Shown: positions 1 through 8,223, counted from the stretch's first letter. The stretch: 42,860 bases of DNA from an uncultured Clostridia bacterium (GCA_947590905.1 CANQCU010000013.1:1-42860), one strand, 5' to 3'. The notes: generated by a model from the sequence alone, not told the origin. Translations and numbers: made by a program.

Positions 1-573
1 TTGCATAAAAAAACAGAATATTTCTTTAATATCGAAATACTCTGTAATATAGATGATTACTGCATTTTATTAAATTTTCTTTGTGGTTGGTATATTTTAA
101 ACACGAGAGGTGTGGATTTAAATTTACAATTTCCTGCTAGTTGGGAAAAAGCAAAGGAGATAAAGTTTGAACAAGGTTTTACTTCTCCTGCTCCTCGTGA
201 TTTTGTTGGAGATGCTCCTCTTGTTGCACCTGAAGCTATTGCTTTATATAAGTTTACTTTGGCTCATAACTTTAGACTTATTTTAGCTTATCACACTCAA
301 GGAAGAGTTATTTATTGGAGATATCTTGATTTTCTCCCTCCTGCTTCTTATTACATTGGTGAACAATTTGCAAATTCTAGCGGATATGAGTTAGAGGATA
401 CGCCTTTTGCTTCTAGTTTTGCAGGATATAAGGATTGGTTTATTCAAAGCTATAATTTACCTGGATATACTATTGAATGTGGTTTTGGTACTAACCCGCT
501 TCCTATCTCTCAGTTTAATACTATCTATGCAGAAAATGAAGGAATTTTGGTACTTGGTGCTGTTTTATCTTAG
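1..573 (+). CDS. M14 zinc carboxypeptidase family protein, C-terminal part (partial at left edge)
   Basis: This looks like the C-terminal half of an M14 peptidase of the gamma-D-glutamyl-diamino-acid endopeptidase type, an enzyme that trims peptidoglycan peptides. Visible family features are the block GVDLNLQFPA (about residue 37 of the visible frame), SPAPRDFVG, the third zinc ligand in AYHTQG (H98), the segment GYKDWFIQ, and the catalytic glutamate in YTIECG (E159), followed by a normal C-terminus. The first zinc-binding HxxE would lie to the left of the window. The first ~28 visible residues do not resemble M14 proteins, so the 5' part may be diverged or damaged. There is no credible start codon with a ribosome binding site, so the gene is treated as open at its 5' end. 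It is the only gene on this side of the structured RNA at 673-964. Confidence 0.75.
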   Translation: MHKKTEYFFNIEILCNIDDYCILLNFLCGWYILNTRGVDLNLQFPASWEKAKEIKFEQGFTSPAPRDFVGDAPLVAPEAIALYKFTLAHNFRLILAYHTQGRVIYWRYLDFLPPASYYIGEQFANSSGYELEDTPFASSFAGYKDWFIQSYNLPGYTIECGFGTNPLPISQFNTIYAENEGILVLGAVLS

Positions 574-672
574 AAATAAAATAGGTGTTTAAAATAAATT
601 TATTTATATATTTTAGAATTTTTCTGTATATAGAATTTCTCTATCTTCATTAATTTATTTAGATTATATAAA

Positions 673-964
673 GCTGACCCCCAAAGCCAGCTACCATCAC
701 ATACCACTTTCATTCGCCATTACTCATGATATTCAAATCAAAAGTTCATTCATATTATAAAATGCAAAGGGGGTCAGGTGGAATCGAACCACTTTTATAG
801 CCGTTTTACTTGGGTGTATCTTCTAAGAGATACTTTTGCGTTGCAGGCTACCCAAGTGTGGAAATTCCACTCTTCCACATGTTGCTGATAAGATGCATAC
901 ATGCACCTCCTACCAATCTCTCTATAATTAGGAGAGATTTTATGCGACAAAGATTTCCTTTGTC
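673..964 (-). ncRNA. Candidate structured noncoding RNA with T-arm-like hairpin and pseudoknot
   Basis: About 290 nt of strongly foldable sequence follows a consensus promoter on the minus strand. In transcript order there is a 7-bp hairpin at the predicted 5' end (958-964/946-952), an 8-bp hairpin (932-939/915-922), an AGGAGG with a 16-codon ORF (848-898), and an 8-bp stem ACTTGGGT/ACCCAAGT (850-857/808-815) enclosing a GTATCT/AGATAC hairpin. AGCC (846-849) can pair with GGCT (799-802) as a pseudoknot. A tRNA T-arm-like hairpin with loop TTCGATT follows (778-792), then CTGACCCCC (769-777), whose perfect partner GGGGGTCAG lies 86 nt further 3' (674-682). No anticodon arm or ssrA-like tag ORF is seen. 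A raiA-type or tmRNA-like class is possible, but I cannot assign it. Confidence 0.5.
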
Positions 965-970
965 ATTTAC

Positions 971-999
971 ATTATAGCATATATATCTACACACTTCAA
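971..999 (-). promoter_or_regulatory. Promoter of the structured RNA
   Basis: On the minus strand TTGAAG (994-999) is followed by a 17-base spacer and TATAAT (971-976). The predicted transcription start falls at the 5' edge of the first hairpin of the candidate RNA (about 964), which supports both calls. Confidence 0.6.
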
Positions 1000-1211
1000 T
1001 TTTAACTAATTTTACAATTTTGAGGTGTATATTTTTTTCTTTTTCTAGTAGACATATGCTTTTCATAACCTTCTGGATTTTCACTTCGTTTTTCTATTTC
1101 TTTATTGTATATTTATTTCTTAAATCTAATACTGGTCTAATATTAATCATTTAATATTTCTTCTCAAAAATTTATTATCATATTCTATTCTATGGAATCA
1201 ATATATAAAAA

Positions 1212-1240
1212 CTGACAAAACTAAATTTTTATGATATAAT
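1212..1240 (+). promoter_or_regulatory. Promoter for the alpha/beta hydrolase gene
   Basis: CTGACA (1212-1217), a 17-base spacer and a perfect TATAAT (1235-1240) lie about 40 bases before the ATG at 1281. Confidence 0.6.
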
Positions 1241-1280
1241 ACACATAAATTTAAATAATGCGAATTTTGGAGGATTAAAA

Positions 1281-1832
1281 ATGAATAATTACTTATTAGT
1301 ACATGGGAGTTTTGGAAGTCCTTTTGTAAATTGGTTTCCATATTTGAGAAATGAAATAGAAAAGAGAAATCTAGTAGTTTATACTCCAGATTTTCCTACA
1401 GGAGTTGGTTATCAAAACTATAAAAATTGGGAAAAAGTATTAGAAAGTTATTTAAGTGCTGGAATCATAAATGAAAATACTATAATATATGCTCATTCTA
1501 TTGCTCCAATATTTATATGTCATTTTTTAGTCAATCATAATATTAAAGTAAAAAGATTAGTATTTGTATGTGGTTTTAATAATTATCTTGGCATAAATGA
1601 AGAATATGATAATGTAAACAAAACAATGTATTTTAATAATTTAGAAGATGTAAAAAAATTATCTAAAGAAATTATTTGTTTTTATTCTAAAAATGATCCT
1701 TATGTAAAATATGAAGTAGAAAAAGAATTTGCAGATAAAATAGCAACAAAGCAAGTGGTAATTGATAATGGAGGTCATCTGAATTCAGAGAGTGGATATA
1801 CAGAGTTTAAAGAACTATTAGAATATTTATAA
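1281..1832 (+). CDS. RBBP9/YdeN-like alpha/beta serine hydrolase
   Basis: A 183-residue cytoplasmic serine hydrolase of the small RBBP9/YdeN alpha/beta fold type. The N-terminal LLVHGS strand-loop carries the oxyanion region. The nucleophile is S73 in AHSIA, in place of the common GHSLG. The acid is likely D139 in SKNDPYVK and the base H166 in GGHLN. Length matches the family (about 180-200). The ATG at 1281 follows a GGAGG at 1270 with good spacing and its own promoter. The substrate is unknown; members act on small esters. It is followed after 2 bases by an out-of-frame gene remnant and then the Nudix gene, so it may be co-transcribed with the latter. Confidence 0.8.
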   Translation: MNNYLLVHGSFGSPFVNWFPYLRNEIEKRNLVVYTPDFPTGVGYQNYKNWEKVLESYLSAGIINENTIIYAHSIAPIFICHFLVNHNIKVKRLVFVCGFNNYLGINEEYDNVNKTMYFNNLEDVKKLSKEIICFYSKNDPYVKYEVEKEFADKIATKQVVIDNGGHLNSESGYTEFKELLEYL

Positions 1833-1834
1833 AA

Positions 1835-1969
1835 TATACAGAGGAAACTTTAAAATCTTTCGATATATTAAATCATTTTTTAGAAACAGAAATGGTTGGG
1901 CGAATACCTGTAACAAAAGCAAATTTCGAAAACCAAAAAAGTATTATAAGTAAAGCAATGAATTTTTAA
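1835..1969 (+). pseudogene. Possible C-terminal remnant of an unidentified gene
   Basis: Directly after the hydrolase stop, in another frame, 44 codons run without a stop and end at TAA. They encode a protein-like stretch with residues such as NHFLETE, GRIPVTKA and SKAMNF. There is no start codon with a ribosome binding site. It may be the tail of a gene lost by deletion, or noise. I do not recognise the family. Confidence 0.3.
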
Positions 1970-1999
1970 AAAATATAAATAGGAGTAAATAACTTAATT

Positions 2000-2524
2000 A
2001 TGGAATATATAGATATATATGATGAATTTAATAATCCTACAGGGGAAATTAAAGAAAGGGCTAAGGCTCATAAAGATGGTAACTTTCATAGAACAGCACA
2101 TATTTGGATTATAAATAATAAAAATGAGCTTTTATTACAAAAAAGAAGTCCTACAAAAAAATCCCATCCAAATTGTTGGGATATTTCTGGAGCAGGACAT
2201 ATTTTGGCTGGTGAAACAGTAATAGAAGGTGCGATAAGAGAATTAAAAGAAGAACTAGGACTAAAAGTAAAAGAAAATGATTTGAAATTTATCTCAATAG
2301 TTAAAACTACAGATGATCCTGAGGAGCAAGTATTTTCATATGTATATTTGCTTGAGAGTAATAATGATATAAAAGATTACAAATTTGAGGATAAAGAAGT
2401 TTCAGAAGTAAAATATGTATATTTTGAAGATTTAGAAAGAATGGTTGCAAACAGAGTAGAAGGTTTACTTATGCATGATGAAGAATATAAAAAATTATTT
2501 GAATTTATTAGGAAGTCTATATAA
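2000..2524 (+). CDS. Nudix hydrolase, IPP-isomerase-like subgroup
   Basis: A 174-residue Nudix protein. The Nudix box GX5EX7REUXEEXGU is complete (G66, E72, R80, E81, E84, E85, G87), giving the Mg-binding site for cleavage of a nucleoside-diphosphate-linked substrate. The N-terminus (EYIDIYDE, then HRTAHIWI) and the segment NCWDISGAGH are typical of the group annotated as isopentenyl-diphosphate-isomerase-like Nudix enzymes. The substrate cannot be told from sequence. The start at 2000 is set by homology; the nearest AGGAG (about 1981) is 13 bases away, a long spacing. A hairpin at 2558-2580 follows. Confidence 0.85.
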   Translation: MEYIDIYDEFNNPTGEIKERAKAHKDGNFHRTAHIWIINNKNELLLQKRSPTKKSHPNCWDISGAGHILAGETVIEGAIRELKEELGLKVKENDLKFISIVKTTDDPEEQVFSYVYLLESNNDIKDYKFEDKEVSEVKYVYFEDLERMVANRVEGLLMHDEEYKKLFEFIRKSI

Positions 2525-2557
2525 AATAAATGAATATAACTTTAAGCCATTATTTTA

Positions 2558-2580
2558 GGGGAATCTGATTAGGATTCCCC
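2558..2580. terminator. Hairpin between convergent Nudix and zinc-ribbon genes
   Basis: GGGGAATC and GATTCCCC form an 8-bp stem with a 7-base loop. On the plus strand it is followed by TTTG and, a few bases on, a T-run. It also overlaps the stop codon of the minus-strand gene, so it may serve both. Confidence 0.45.
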
Positions 2581-2853
2581 TTTGTCGGATTTTTTAGCAA
2601 ATGCTTTAGCGAAAGCATTTGCCATTGCCGTGTCTGGCATATTCGAAATGCCATCATCTGTTTTACCTTTAAATGTTAACTGTTCTTTATATGCTCTTAT
2701 GATGTCCGTTTCGTTCCAGTTCGGCGGAGTTGGAATGTACCATATTTTTCCGCAGTTATTGCATACAATTCGTGCAATGTTCTTTTTACGATAATGGTTA
2801 ATCTTTTCTACTCTGCCTTCACTATGACATCTCCGACATACCAAAATAGACAT
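2569..2853 (-). CDS. Small zinc-ribbon protein with a conventional in-frame CGG
   Basis: A 94-residue protein with an N-terminal zinc ribbon: CRRC (C6-C9) and CNNC form the four ligands. A tail rich in Ala, Lys and Phe follows. The ATG at 2853 has AAGGAG at good distance. It is unlike its neighbours: the DNA is visibly richer in G and C (CCGCCG, TTCGTTCCAGTTCGG). It also has an in-frame CGG (2833-2835, residue 7, between the ribbon cysteines) where the frame continues normally; a +1 shift there would end after a few residues. This suggests recent transfer from a genome with ordinary arginine CGG, possibly phage-derived. No function is recognised beyond likely nucleic-acid or protein binding. 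Confidence 0.6.
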   Translation of the reverse strand: MSILVCRRCHSEGRVEKINHYRKKNIARIVCNNCGKIWYIPTPPNWNETDIIRAYKEQLTFKGKTDDGISNMPDTAMANAFAKAFAKKSDKGES

Positions 2854-2919
2854 AAGAAGTCTCCTTTCATAAAGATATTTTTATTATATATTTCTTTTAT
2901 TTAAAAGTCAAATTAACAT

Positions 2920-4710
2920 TTACATCCTATCTGGTGCATTAAATCCCAATAAATTTATACCATTTTCAAAAATTCTTTTTATTAGTGATAATAATACAAT
3001 ATTAGAATTTAATCTGTCTGGATTTCCTTGTAATATTTTTACTTTTTGATAGTAAGTATTAAATATATCTGCCAATTCATAAAGATAATTACAAATTCTA
3101 TATGGTGCATTTTCTAAATAGCTTTCTTCTAGGGTTTGATTATATTTTGATATTTTTAGTAAAAGTTCTTTTTCTATATTTTCCATTGGCTCTAATACTT
3201 TATTTTCACTAATATTATTATTTTCATAGAATTTATTTAAAATTGATTTTATTCTAACTAATGTATACAATATATATGGTCCAGTTTTTCCTTCTAATGA
3301 AGTAAATTTATCAATATCAAATATATAGTCTTTTGAAATTTGATTAGACAAATCTGCATATTTTAGTGCTGCAAGTCCCACTATTTTAGATATTTCTAAT
3401 TTTTCGTCTTCTGTCATTTCTTTAGAACTATCCATTTTTTCGTATACTTTTTGGTTGACTTCGTCAATTAATTTTTCTAATCGCATTACTCCACCATTTC
3501 TTGTTTTAAATGGTTTGCCATCTTTACCATTCATTGTTCCAAATCCAAGAAAAATTAATTCTGCATCTTTATCAATAATTTCTGATTTTCTTGCACATCT
3601 GAATACTTGTATAAAATGTAATTCTTGCCTTTTATCTACAACATATATTATTTCGTCTGGATTAAAATCAATTTGTCTTTGCATTATTGTAGCCAAATCT
3701 GTTGTTTGATAGCAAGAAACTCCTCCACTTTTTAAGACCATGCATGGATTTATTGTTGTTTTATCGCTAGGTTCTTCTACGTCTACAACCATTGCTCCAT
3801 CACTTTCATAAATAATACCTAAGTCTTGCATTTTTTTAACCATAGGTTCTACATAGTCTTGAGCATCACTTTCTCCTAACCATAAATCAAAATCTACATC
3901 TAGTTTCTTATAGTTTTCTTTTAAATCTTTAATAGATATTTCAACTATTTTTTTCCATAAATCATAATATCCTTTTTTCTTTTTTTGTAAATATGCTGTA
4001 TTCTTTCTAGCATTTTCCTTATATTCCTCTGCTTTTCTTATTTCTTCTTCTGTTGCATTTTCTCCAACCTTAGTCTTACTGCTAGCACAAGGATATATTT
4101 CTTCTAAATCTGCAACTGTGAAAAGTGCTTCTTTTGGATATTCTCCTTCAAAATCTTCTTTAAAATAATCCCATTCTGGATGTCTACATTTAAGCTCTTC
4201 TATTACAAGTCCCATTTGAAGTCCCCAATCGCCTAGATGTACATCTCCTATAACTTTATTATCAAAAAATTTATGAATTCTCTTAATACTTTCTCCAATA
4301 ATTGCTGGTCTTAGATGTCCAACGTGTAATGGCTTGGCTATATTTGGTCCTCCATAGTCAACTACTACTGTTTTGTTTTTATCCATTATGCATCCAAATT
4401 TTTCTTCTTCTATAATATCATTACAGTATTTAGTTAGAAAACTCTTAGATATATCTATATTGATAAATCCTGGTTTAATAACTTCAATTTTTTCAAATTC
4501 TTCACAATCTTTGCATTTTTGGACAACCTCTTCTGCAATTATAAAAGGTGCTTTTTTGTATTTTTTTGCTGCAGATAGTGCACCATCACATTGAAATTCT
4601 GATAGGTCAGGCCTATTAGATTCTATAACTTTTCCATATTCTTTTTCATATCCACATTCTAGAAAAGCTTTTTCTAATTTTTCTTGTAATAATTCAATAA
4701 TTTTTTTCAA
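2920..4710 (-). CDS. argS: Arginyl-tRNA synthetase
   Basis: Class I arginyl-tRNA synthetase of 596 residues that charges tRNA-Arg in the cytoplasm. An N-terminal additional domain (about 1-110) is followed by the catalytic HIGH-type motif HVGH (129-132, in KPLHVGHLR), the Rossmann core, a KMSKS-loop region near FKTRNGG (about 405), and the C-terminal anticodon-binding DALR domain ending LLGFNAPDRM. The start is TTG at 4710, preceded by GGGGA; no ATG upstream fits. I saw no in-frame CGG in its coding strand. It is transcribed alone, with about 290 bases between it and the gene upstream. It is relevant because all CGN decoding depends on the arginine tRNAs it charges. Confidence 0.93.
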   Translation of the reverse strand: MKKIIELLQEKLEKAFLECGYEKEYGKVIESNRPDLSEFQCDGALSAAKKYKKAPFIIAEEVVQKCKDCEEFEKIEVIKPGFINIDISKSFLTKYCNDIIEEEKFGCIMDKNKTVVVDYGGPNIAKPLHVGHLRPAIIGESIKRIHKFFDNKVIGDVHLGDWGLQMGLVIEELKCRHPEWDYFKEDFEGEYPKEALFTVADLEEIYPCASSKTKVGENATEEEIRKAEEYKENARKNTAYLQKKKKGYYDLWKKIVEISIKDLKENYKKLDVDFDLWLGESDAQDYVEPMVKKMQDLGIIYESDGAMVVDVEEPSDKTTINPCMVLKSGGVSCYQTTDLATIMQRQIDFNPDEIIYVVDKRQELHFIQVFRCARKSEIIDKDAELIFLGFGTMNGKDGKPFKTRNGGVMRLEKLIDEVNQKVYEKMDSSKEMTEDEKLEISKIVGLAALKYADLSNQISKDYIFDIDKFTSLEGKTGPYILYTLVRIKSILNKFYENNNISENKVLEPMENIEKELLLKISKYNQTLEESYLENAPYRICNYLYELADIFNTYYQKVKILQGNPDRLNSNIVLLSLIKRIFENGINLLGFNAPDRM

Positions 4711-4776
4711 TTAAATTCCCCATTTCTATTTATTGCTATAATTAGTATTATAACATCATTTTTAGATTTTTACAAT

Positions 4777-4878
4777 AAATACCTATAACTCTATGTGGTA
4801 ATTGTGAATTCTTAGTAATAATGTTCAAGATATTTAAAAATTTTATTATGCAAATATCTATAACTCTATATGGTAATT
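4777..4878. repeat. Pair of 27-bp direct repeats in the argS upstream region
   Basis: AAATA-C/T-CTATAACTCTAT-G/A-TGGTAATT occurs at 4777-4803 and 4852-4878 with two mismatches and a 75-base period. The 290-base stretch between argS and the methyltransferase gene holds only these repeats and a terminator; I see no gene. They may be paired binding sites or a relic of a longer array. Confidence 0.5.
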
Positions 4879-4970
4879 TCATTATTTATTATAATTTGGC
4901 AATAAATGATGAATTTACTATATTTTTATGCTACTGTTAAAAGTAGATATGAATGTTAGTAATATTTTAA

Positions 4971-4995
4971 AAGCGAAGATTAAAAATCTTCGCTT
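4971..4995 (-). terminator. Intrinsic terminator of the methyltransferase gene
   Basis: A 10-bp stem AAGCGAAGAT/ATCTTCGCTT with a 5-base loop lies 10 bases past the stop at 5005. On the minus strand it is followed by TTTTAAAAT. Confidence 0.65.
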
Positions 4996-5004
4996 ATTTT
5001 CATA

Positions 5005-5892
5005 TTATTCTTTTATAATTTTTGCAACAAAAAATCCTTCATATAATTTACTTGGACATACACATACTGTTCCTTCAATTGTTACTGGTAAAATTGGTAT
5101 TTGCTTAATATTTTCAATTGGTACTATTTTTGCATTAAATTTTGGAAGAACATTATTTAGTATTTCTTCATTTTCTTCTTTTAATATTGAGCATGTAGAA
5201 TATACCATTACATTTCCCTTTTTTAATATCTTTAATGCTTTTTTTAATAATTCTTCCTGAGTTTTTCTTGATCTATTTATTAGTTCTTCTGTAAAATTTT
5301 GTGTGAATATATTTTCAGTTCCGCTTCCACTACATGGTGCATCTAATAGTATTTTGTCAAATGAGAAATAATCATCAAGTTTTCTTGCATCTTCCATCAT
5401 TACATTTACTCTTTTTGCACCTTGCTTTTCTAAGTTATATTTTAGTCTCTCTAGTCTTATTTTATTTTTTTCACAAGCTGTAATCATTGCTTCATTTTTG
5501 GAAAGTGCACACATTTGTGTTGTTTTTCCTCCTGGTGCTGATGTCATATCTAATATGTTTTCATCTTTTTTGGGTTCCATAACTATTGCTGGTATCATAG
5601 AAGACAAACTTTGCAAATATATTTCACCATTTTTATAGATATCTAAATCTTGTATTCTTTGTTCTTTTTCATTTTCTATTATTATTGCTTCATCATACCA
5701 TTCTACTGAGTTATAATTTATGTGTTCTCTATCTAGTTTGTCTTTTATTTCTTGTATTCCTGCTTTTAGTGTATTTACTCTTATCGTTAATGGTTTTTCT
5801 TCTAAAAGTCCTTCTATTACTTTTTCTTTAATTTCTTTCCCATATTGATTTTCTAATTTTTCATATAAAAATTTTGGAATTTTTTTCTCCAT
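5005..5892 (-). CDS. rRNA cytosine-C5 methyltransferase (RsmB/RsmF, NOL1/NOP2/Sun family)
   Basis: A 295-residue S-adenosylmethionine-dependent RNA m5C methyltransferase. The SAM-binding motif is SAPGGKT (118-124). The catalytic motif IV is DAPCSG (184-189) and the second catalytic cysteine lies in YSTCS (231-235). It lacks the N-terminal NusB-like domain of RsmB and any long C-terminal RNA-binding extension of E. coli RsmF, so it is a short Clostridia-type form; the target base is not certain. It is 10 bases downstream of the anchored unknown gene at 5903-6373 and probably shares its transcript. Confidence 0.85.
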   Translation of the reverse strand: MEKKIPKFLYEKLENQYGKEIKEKVIEGLLEEKPLTIRVNTLKAGIQEIKDKLDREHINYNSVEWYDEAIIIENEKEQRIQDLDIYKNGEIYLQSLSSMIPAIVMEPKKDENILDMTSAPGGKTTQMCALSKNEAMITACEKNKIRLERLKYNLEKQGAKRVNVMMEDARKLDDYFSFDKILLDAPCSGSGTENIFTQNFTEELINRSRKTQEELLKKALKILKKGNVMVYSTCSILKEENEEILNNVLPKFNAKIVPIENIKQIPILPVTIEGTVCVCPSKLYEGFFVAKIIKE

Positions 5893-5902
5893 ATTTTACC
5901 TT

Positions 5903-6373
5903 TTAATCAACTTTATTTATTGTAATTTTATTTATATATCTATCTTCATTATATTCTACTTTAACTTCATATTGACTCATAATAGAAATAGTGTCTGATA
6001 GCCCTATTAAATTATTTGTATAATTTGTTCCTCCATACTCTACTGTAACATTTCTATTTTTGTAAGTTGTGTTATTTTTATTTACCTCATCAATTAGTTT
6101 TTTAACAGAAACTCCATCTCTTCTTTGCCCTATATATGGTGCAAATCTACTATTAAATGCTTGCTCCGTCATTTCATTTGTTTGTGTTCCCTGAACTTGG
6201 CTTCCACCACTTGTTCCTGCATTTCCTTTGTTTAATTCTTCTGTTACTTGTCCTTGAGTATTAGTATTTACATTTCCTGCATTCATAACTCTTAATGCAA
6301 AAAGCACACCTAAAACAGCTATAATTGCAACTAAAATTAGAATGGTTACAATACTATTATCTGAATTTCTCAT
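5903..6373 (-). CDS. Membrane-anchored protein of unknown function
   Basis: 156 residues with one N-terminal transmembrane segment (about 8-30). An Asn/Thr/Gln/Gly-rich disordered linker follows (about 31-65), then a folded C-terminal domain (about 70-156) containing NSRFAPYIG, VKKLIDEVN and VTVEYGG. Topology suggests the C-terminal domain is outside the cell. The ATG at 6373 has a GGAGG. It lies between pyrD (40 bases upstream) and the m5C methyltransferase, so it may be the tail of the pyrimidine transcript, but nothing ties it to either pathway. The family is not recognised. Confidence 0.6.
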   Translation of the reverse strand: MRNSDNSIVTILILVAIIAVLGVLFALRVMNAGNVNTNTQGQVTEELNKGNAGTSGGSQVQGTQTNEMTEQAFNSRFAPYIGQRRDGVSVKKLIDEVNKNNTTYKNRNVTVEYGGTNYTNNLIGLSDTISIMSQYEVKVEYNEDRYINKITINKVD

Positions 6374-6413
6374 GTTTTTCTCCTCCTTATTTTTACTTTT
6401 GTATTTTTATGTT

Positions 6414-7322
6414 TTAATTCATTTGTACCTGTCCTATTATGCTATTTATATCTTCTATATTGTGACGTTTTAAGTATTCTTCTACTCCTTCTATTGCTTT
6501 TATGCTAACTTCTGGTTCTATAAAATTTCCTGTTCCTATTGATACTGCTGTTGCACCAGCAAGCATAAATTCTATTACATCATTTCCATTTACTATTCCA
6601 CCTAATCCTAATACTGGAATTTTTAGTGCTTTTGCAACTTGATATACCATACGAACTGCAACTGGTTTTACTGCTGGTCCTGAAAGTCCACCCATATTAT
6701 TTGCAAGTACTGGTCTTCTTTTTTCTATGTCTATGCTCATTCCGAGTAATGTATTTATAAGAGAAACTCCATCTGCTCCTGCATCTTCTGCTCCTCTTGC
6801 TGGTTCTACTATATCTGTTACGTTTGGTGTAAGCTTTACAATTAATGGTTTATCTAAGACTTTTCTTACTTTTGACGTAACTTCTTTTACTCCTTCATAT
6901 GATGTTCCAAATGCCATACAACCTGCTTTAACATTTGGGCAAGATAAGTTTAATTCTACTCCATCTATGTCTAAAGTGTTTAATACTTTTGCAAGTTCTA
7001 CATATTCTTCTATTGAGCTTCCACATGCATTTACTATTACTTTTGTATCAAATTGTCTAAGCCATGGTAAATCTTTTTCCATAAAATATTCTACTCCTGG
7101 ATTTTGAAGCCCTATTGAGTTTAACATTCCTGCTGTAGTTTCACAAACTCTTGGTGGTTTATTTCCTGGTCTTGGTTTTAAAGATGTTCCTTTTGTTATG
7201 ATTCCTCCTAATTTATTTAAGTCTATAAATTCATCAAATTCTCTACCATATCCAAAAGTTCCTGATGCAACAGTTACTGGGTTCTTCATTTTTATTCCAG
7301 CTAAATTAACTTCTGTATTCAT
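6414..7322 (-). CDS. pyrD: Dihydroorotate dehydrogenase B, catalytic subunit
   Basis: A 302-residue class 1B dihydroorotate dehydrogenase, an FMN enzyme oxidising dihydroorotate to orotate in UMP synthesis. Visible motifs are ASGTFGYG near the N-terminus, the active-site cysteine in NLSCPNV, the flavin/substrate loop KLTPNVTD, and GLGGIVNG and IGTGNF at the phosphate-binding end. Class 1B is confirmed by the adjacent pyrK, whose product passes electrons to NAD+. Last of the four-gene minus-strand operon pyrC-pyrF-pyrK-pyrD; 112 bases separate it from pyrK. It contains no in-frame CGG; CTC-GGA is a normal codon junction. Confidence 0.95.
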   Translation of the reverse strand: MNTEVNLAGIKMKNPVTVASGTFGYGREFDEFIDLNKLGGIITKGTSLKPRPGNKPPRVCETTAGMLNSIGLQNPGVEYFMEKDLPWLRQFDTKVIVNACGSSIEEYVELAKVLNTLDIDGVELNLSCPNVKAGCMAFGTSYEGVKEVTSKVRKVLDKPLIVKLTPNVTDIVEPARGAEDAGADGVSLINTLLGMSIDIEKRRPVLANNMGGLSGPAVKPVAVRMVYQVAKALKIPVLGLGGIVNGNDVIEFMLAGATAVSIGTGNFIEPEVSIKAIEGVEEYLKRHNIEDINSIIGQVQMN

Positions 7323-7434
7323 TTTATTTCCTCCTTATTTATAGGTAATATTTAGGTAATTTTTATTTTAATAGATTTTTATATTGCTTACATGTTAGTT
7401 TTTATAAATTTACATATCTTTTTAACCTATTTTT

Positions 7435-8211
7435 TTATATTTCTACTACATTTGCATCAAAAACTGGTCCTGCTTTGCAAACATGTGTATATACAAGTTC
7501 TTCTCCTGCATTTACTTTAACTGCACATCCTAGGCATACTCCTATTCCGCATCCCATTCTTTCTTCTAATGATATTTGACATGGAATATTTTTTTCTTTT
7601 GCAAAACTTTGAACTGCTTTTAGCATTGGAAGTGGTCCACATGCATAGATTCCATCTATTTTTTCGTTTTCTGCGTCTTGTTTTAGGAAATCTATTGCAA
7701 AACCTTTTTCTTTATAGCTTCCATCATCTGTTGTAATAACTAATTTATCTGAAACTTTTCTAAATTCATCTTCTAGCAATACTAATTCTTTATTTCTAAA
7801 TCCTAGATAAATATTTACTTTTGAATTTTCTTTTGCTTCTTTTGCAAGTTCATACAAAGGAAATACTCCTATTCCTCCACCTATTATTGCTATATTTTTC
7901 TTATTCTTATAGTCAAAAGTTCCTCTTCCAAGTGGTCCTAAAATATCTATATATTCGCCTATTTCTCTTTCTTTTAAAATTTCTGTTCCTTTTCCTTTTA
8001 CTTGGAAAATAAATTCTACTAAGTTTCCTTCTATATTGTATATGCTTATTGGTCTTCTAAGTAATGGCTCTATTTCGTCTGTTACTCTAATTTCTAAAAA
8101 TTGTCCTGCCTTAGCTGTTTTTGCTATTTCAGTTGATTCTACTGAAAATTTAAAAATATCTTCTCTTAATTTTTCTTTTTTTACTAATTTACATTTAGCA
8201 TGTATAGGCAT
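7435..8211 (-). CDS. pyrK: Dihydroorotate dehydrogenase B, electron-transfer subunit
   Basis: A 258-residue FAD and [2Fe-2S] protein that links PyrD to NAD+. The N-terminal FAD domain has RRPISIYN. The NAD domain begins with IGGGIGVFPLYE. The C-terminal iron-sulfur ligands lie in CGIGVCLGC and THVC. The ATG at 8211 has an AGGAGG-type site. It is 12 bases downstream of the pyrF stop, so clearly co-transcribed with pyrF. The TGC-GGA junction inside the cluster motif is a natural C-GG and causes no frame change. Confidence 0.95.
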   Translation of the reverse strand: MPIHAKCKLVKKEKLREDIFKFSVESTEIAKTAKAGQFLEIRVTDEIEPLLRRPISIYNIEGNLVEFIFQVKGKGTEILKEREIGEYIDILGPLGRGTFDYKNKKNIAIIGGGIGVFPLYELAKEAKENSKVNIYLGFRNKELVLLEDEFRKVSDKLVITTDDGSYKEKGFAIDFLKQDAENEKIDGIYACGPLPMLKAVQSFAKEKNIPCQISLEERMGCGIGVCLGCAVKVNAGEELVYTHVCKAGPVFDANVVEI

Positions 8212-8223
8212 TTTTTCTCCTCC

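Noticed and set aside
1..110. CGG shift explaining the non-M14-like start of the first gene
   Set aside because: No CGG lies in that stretch and no alternative frame gives M14-like sequence; left as an edge effect or divergence.
770..860. A normal tRNA on the minus strand, suggested by the GTTCGATTCC loop
   Set aside because: No D-arm or anticodon arm fits and there is no CCA end; the pairing partner of the acceptor-like strand is on the wrong side, so it was kept as part of a structured RNA.
4777..4878. CRISPR remnant
   Set aside because: Only two repeats of 27 bp with a 75-base period, no further copies and no cas genes.
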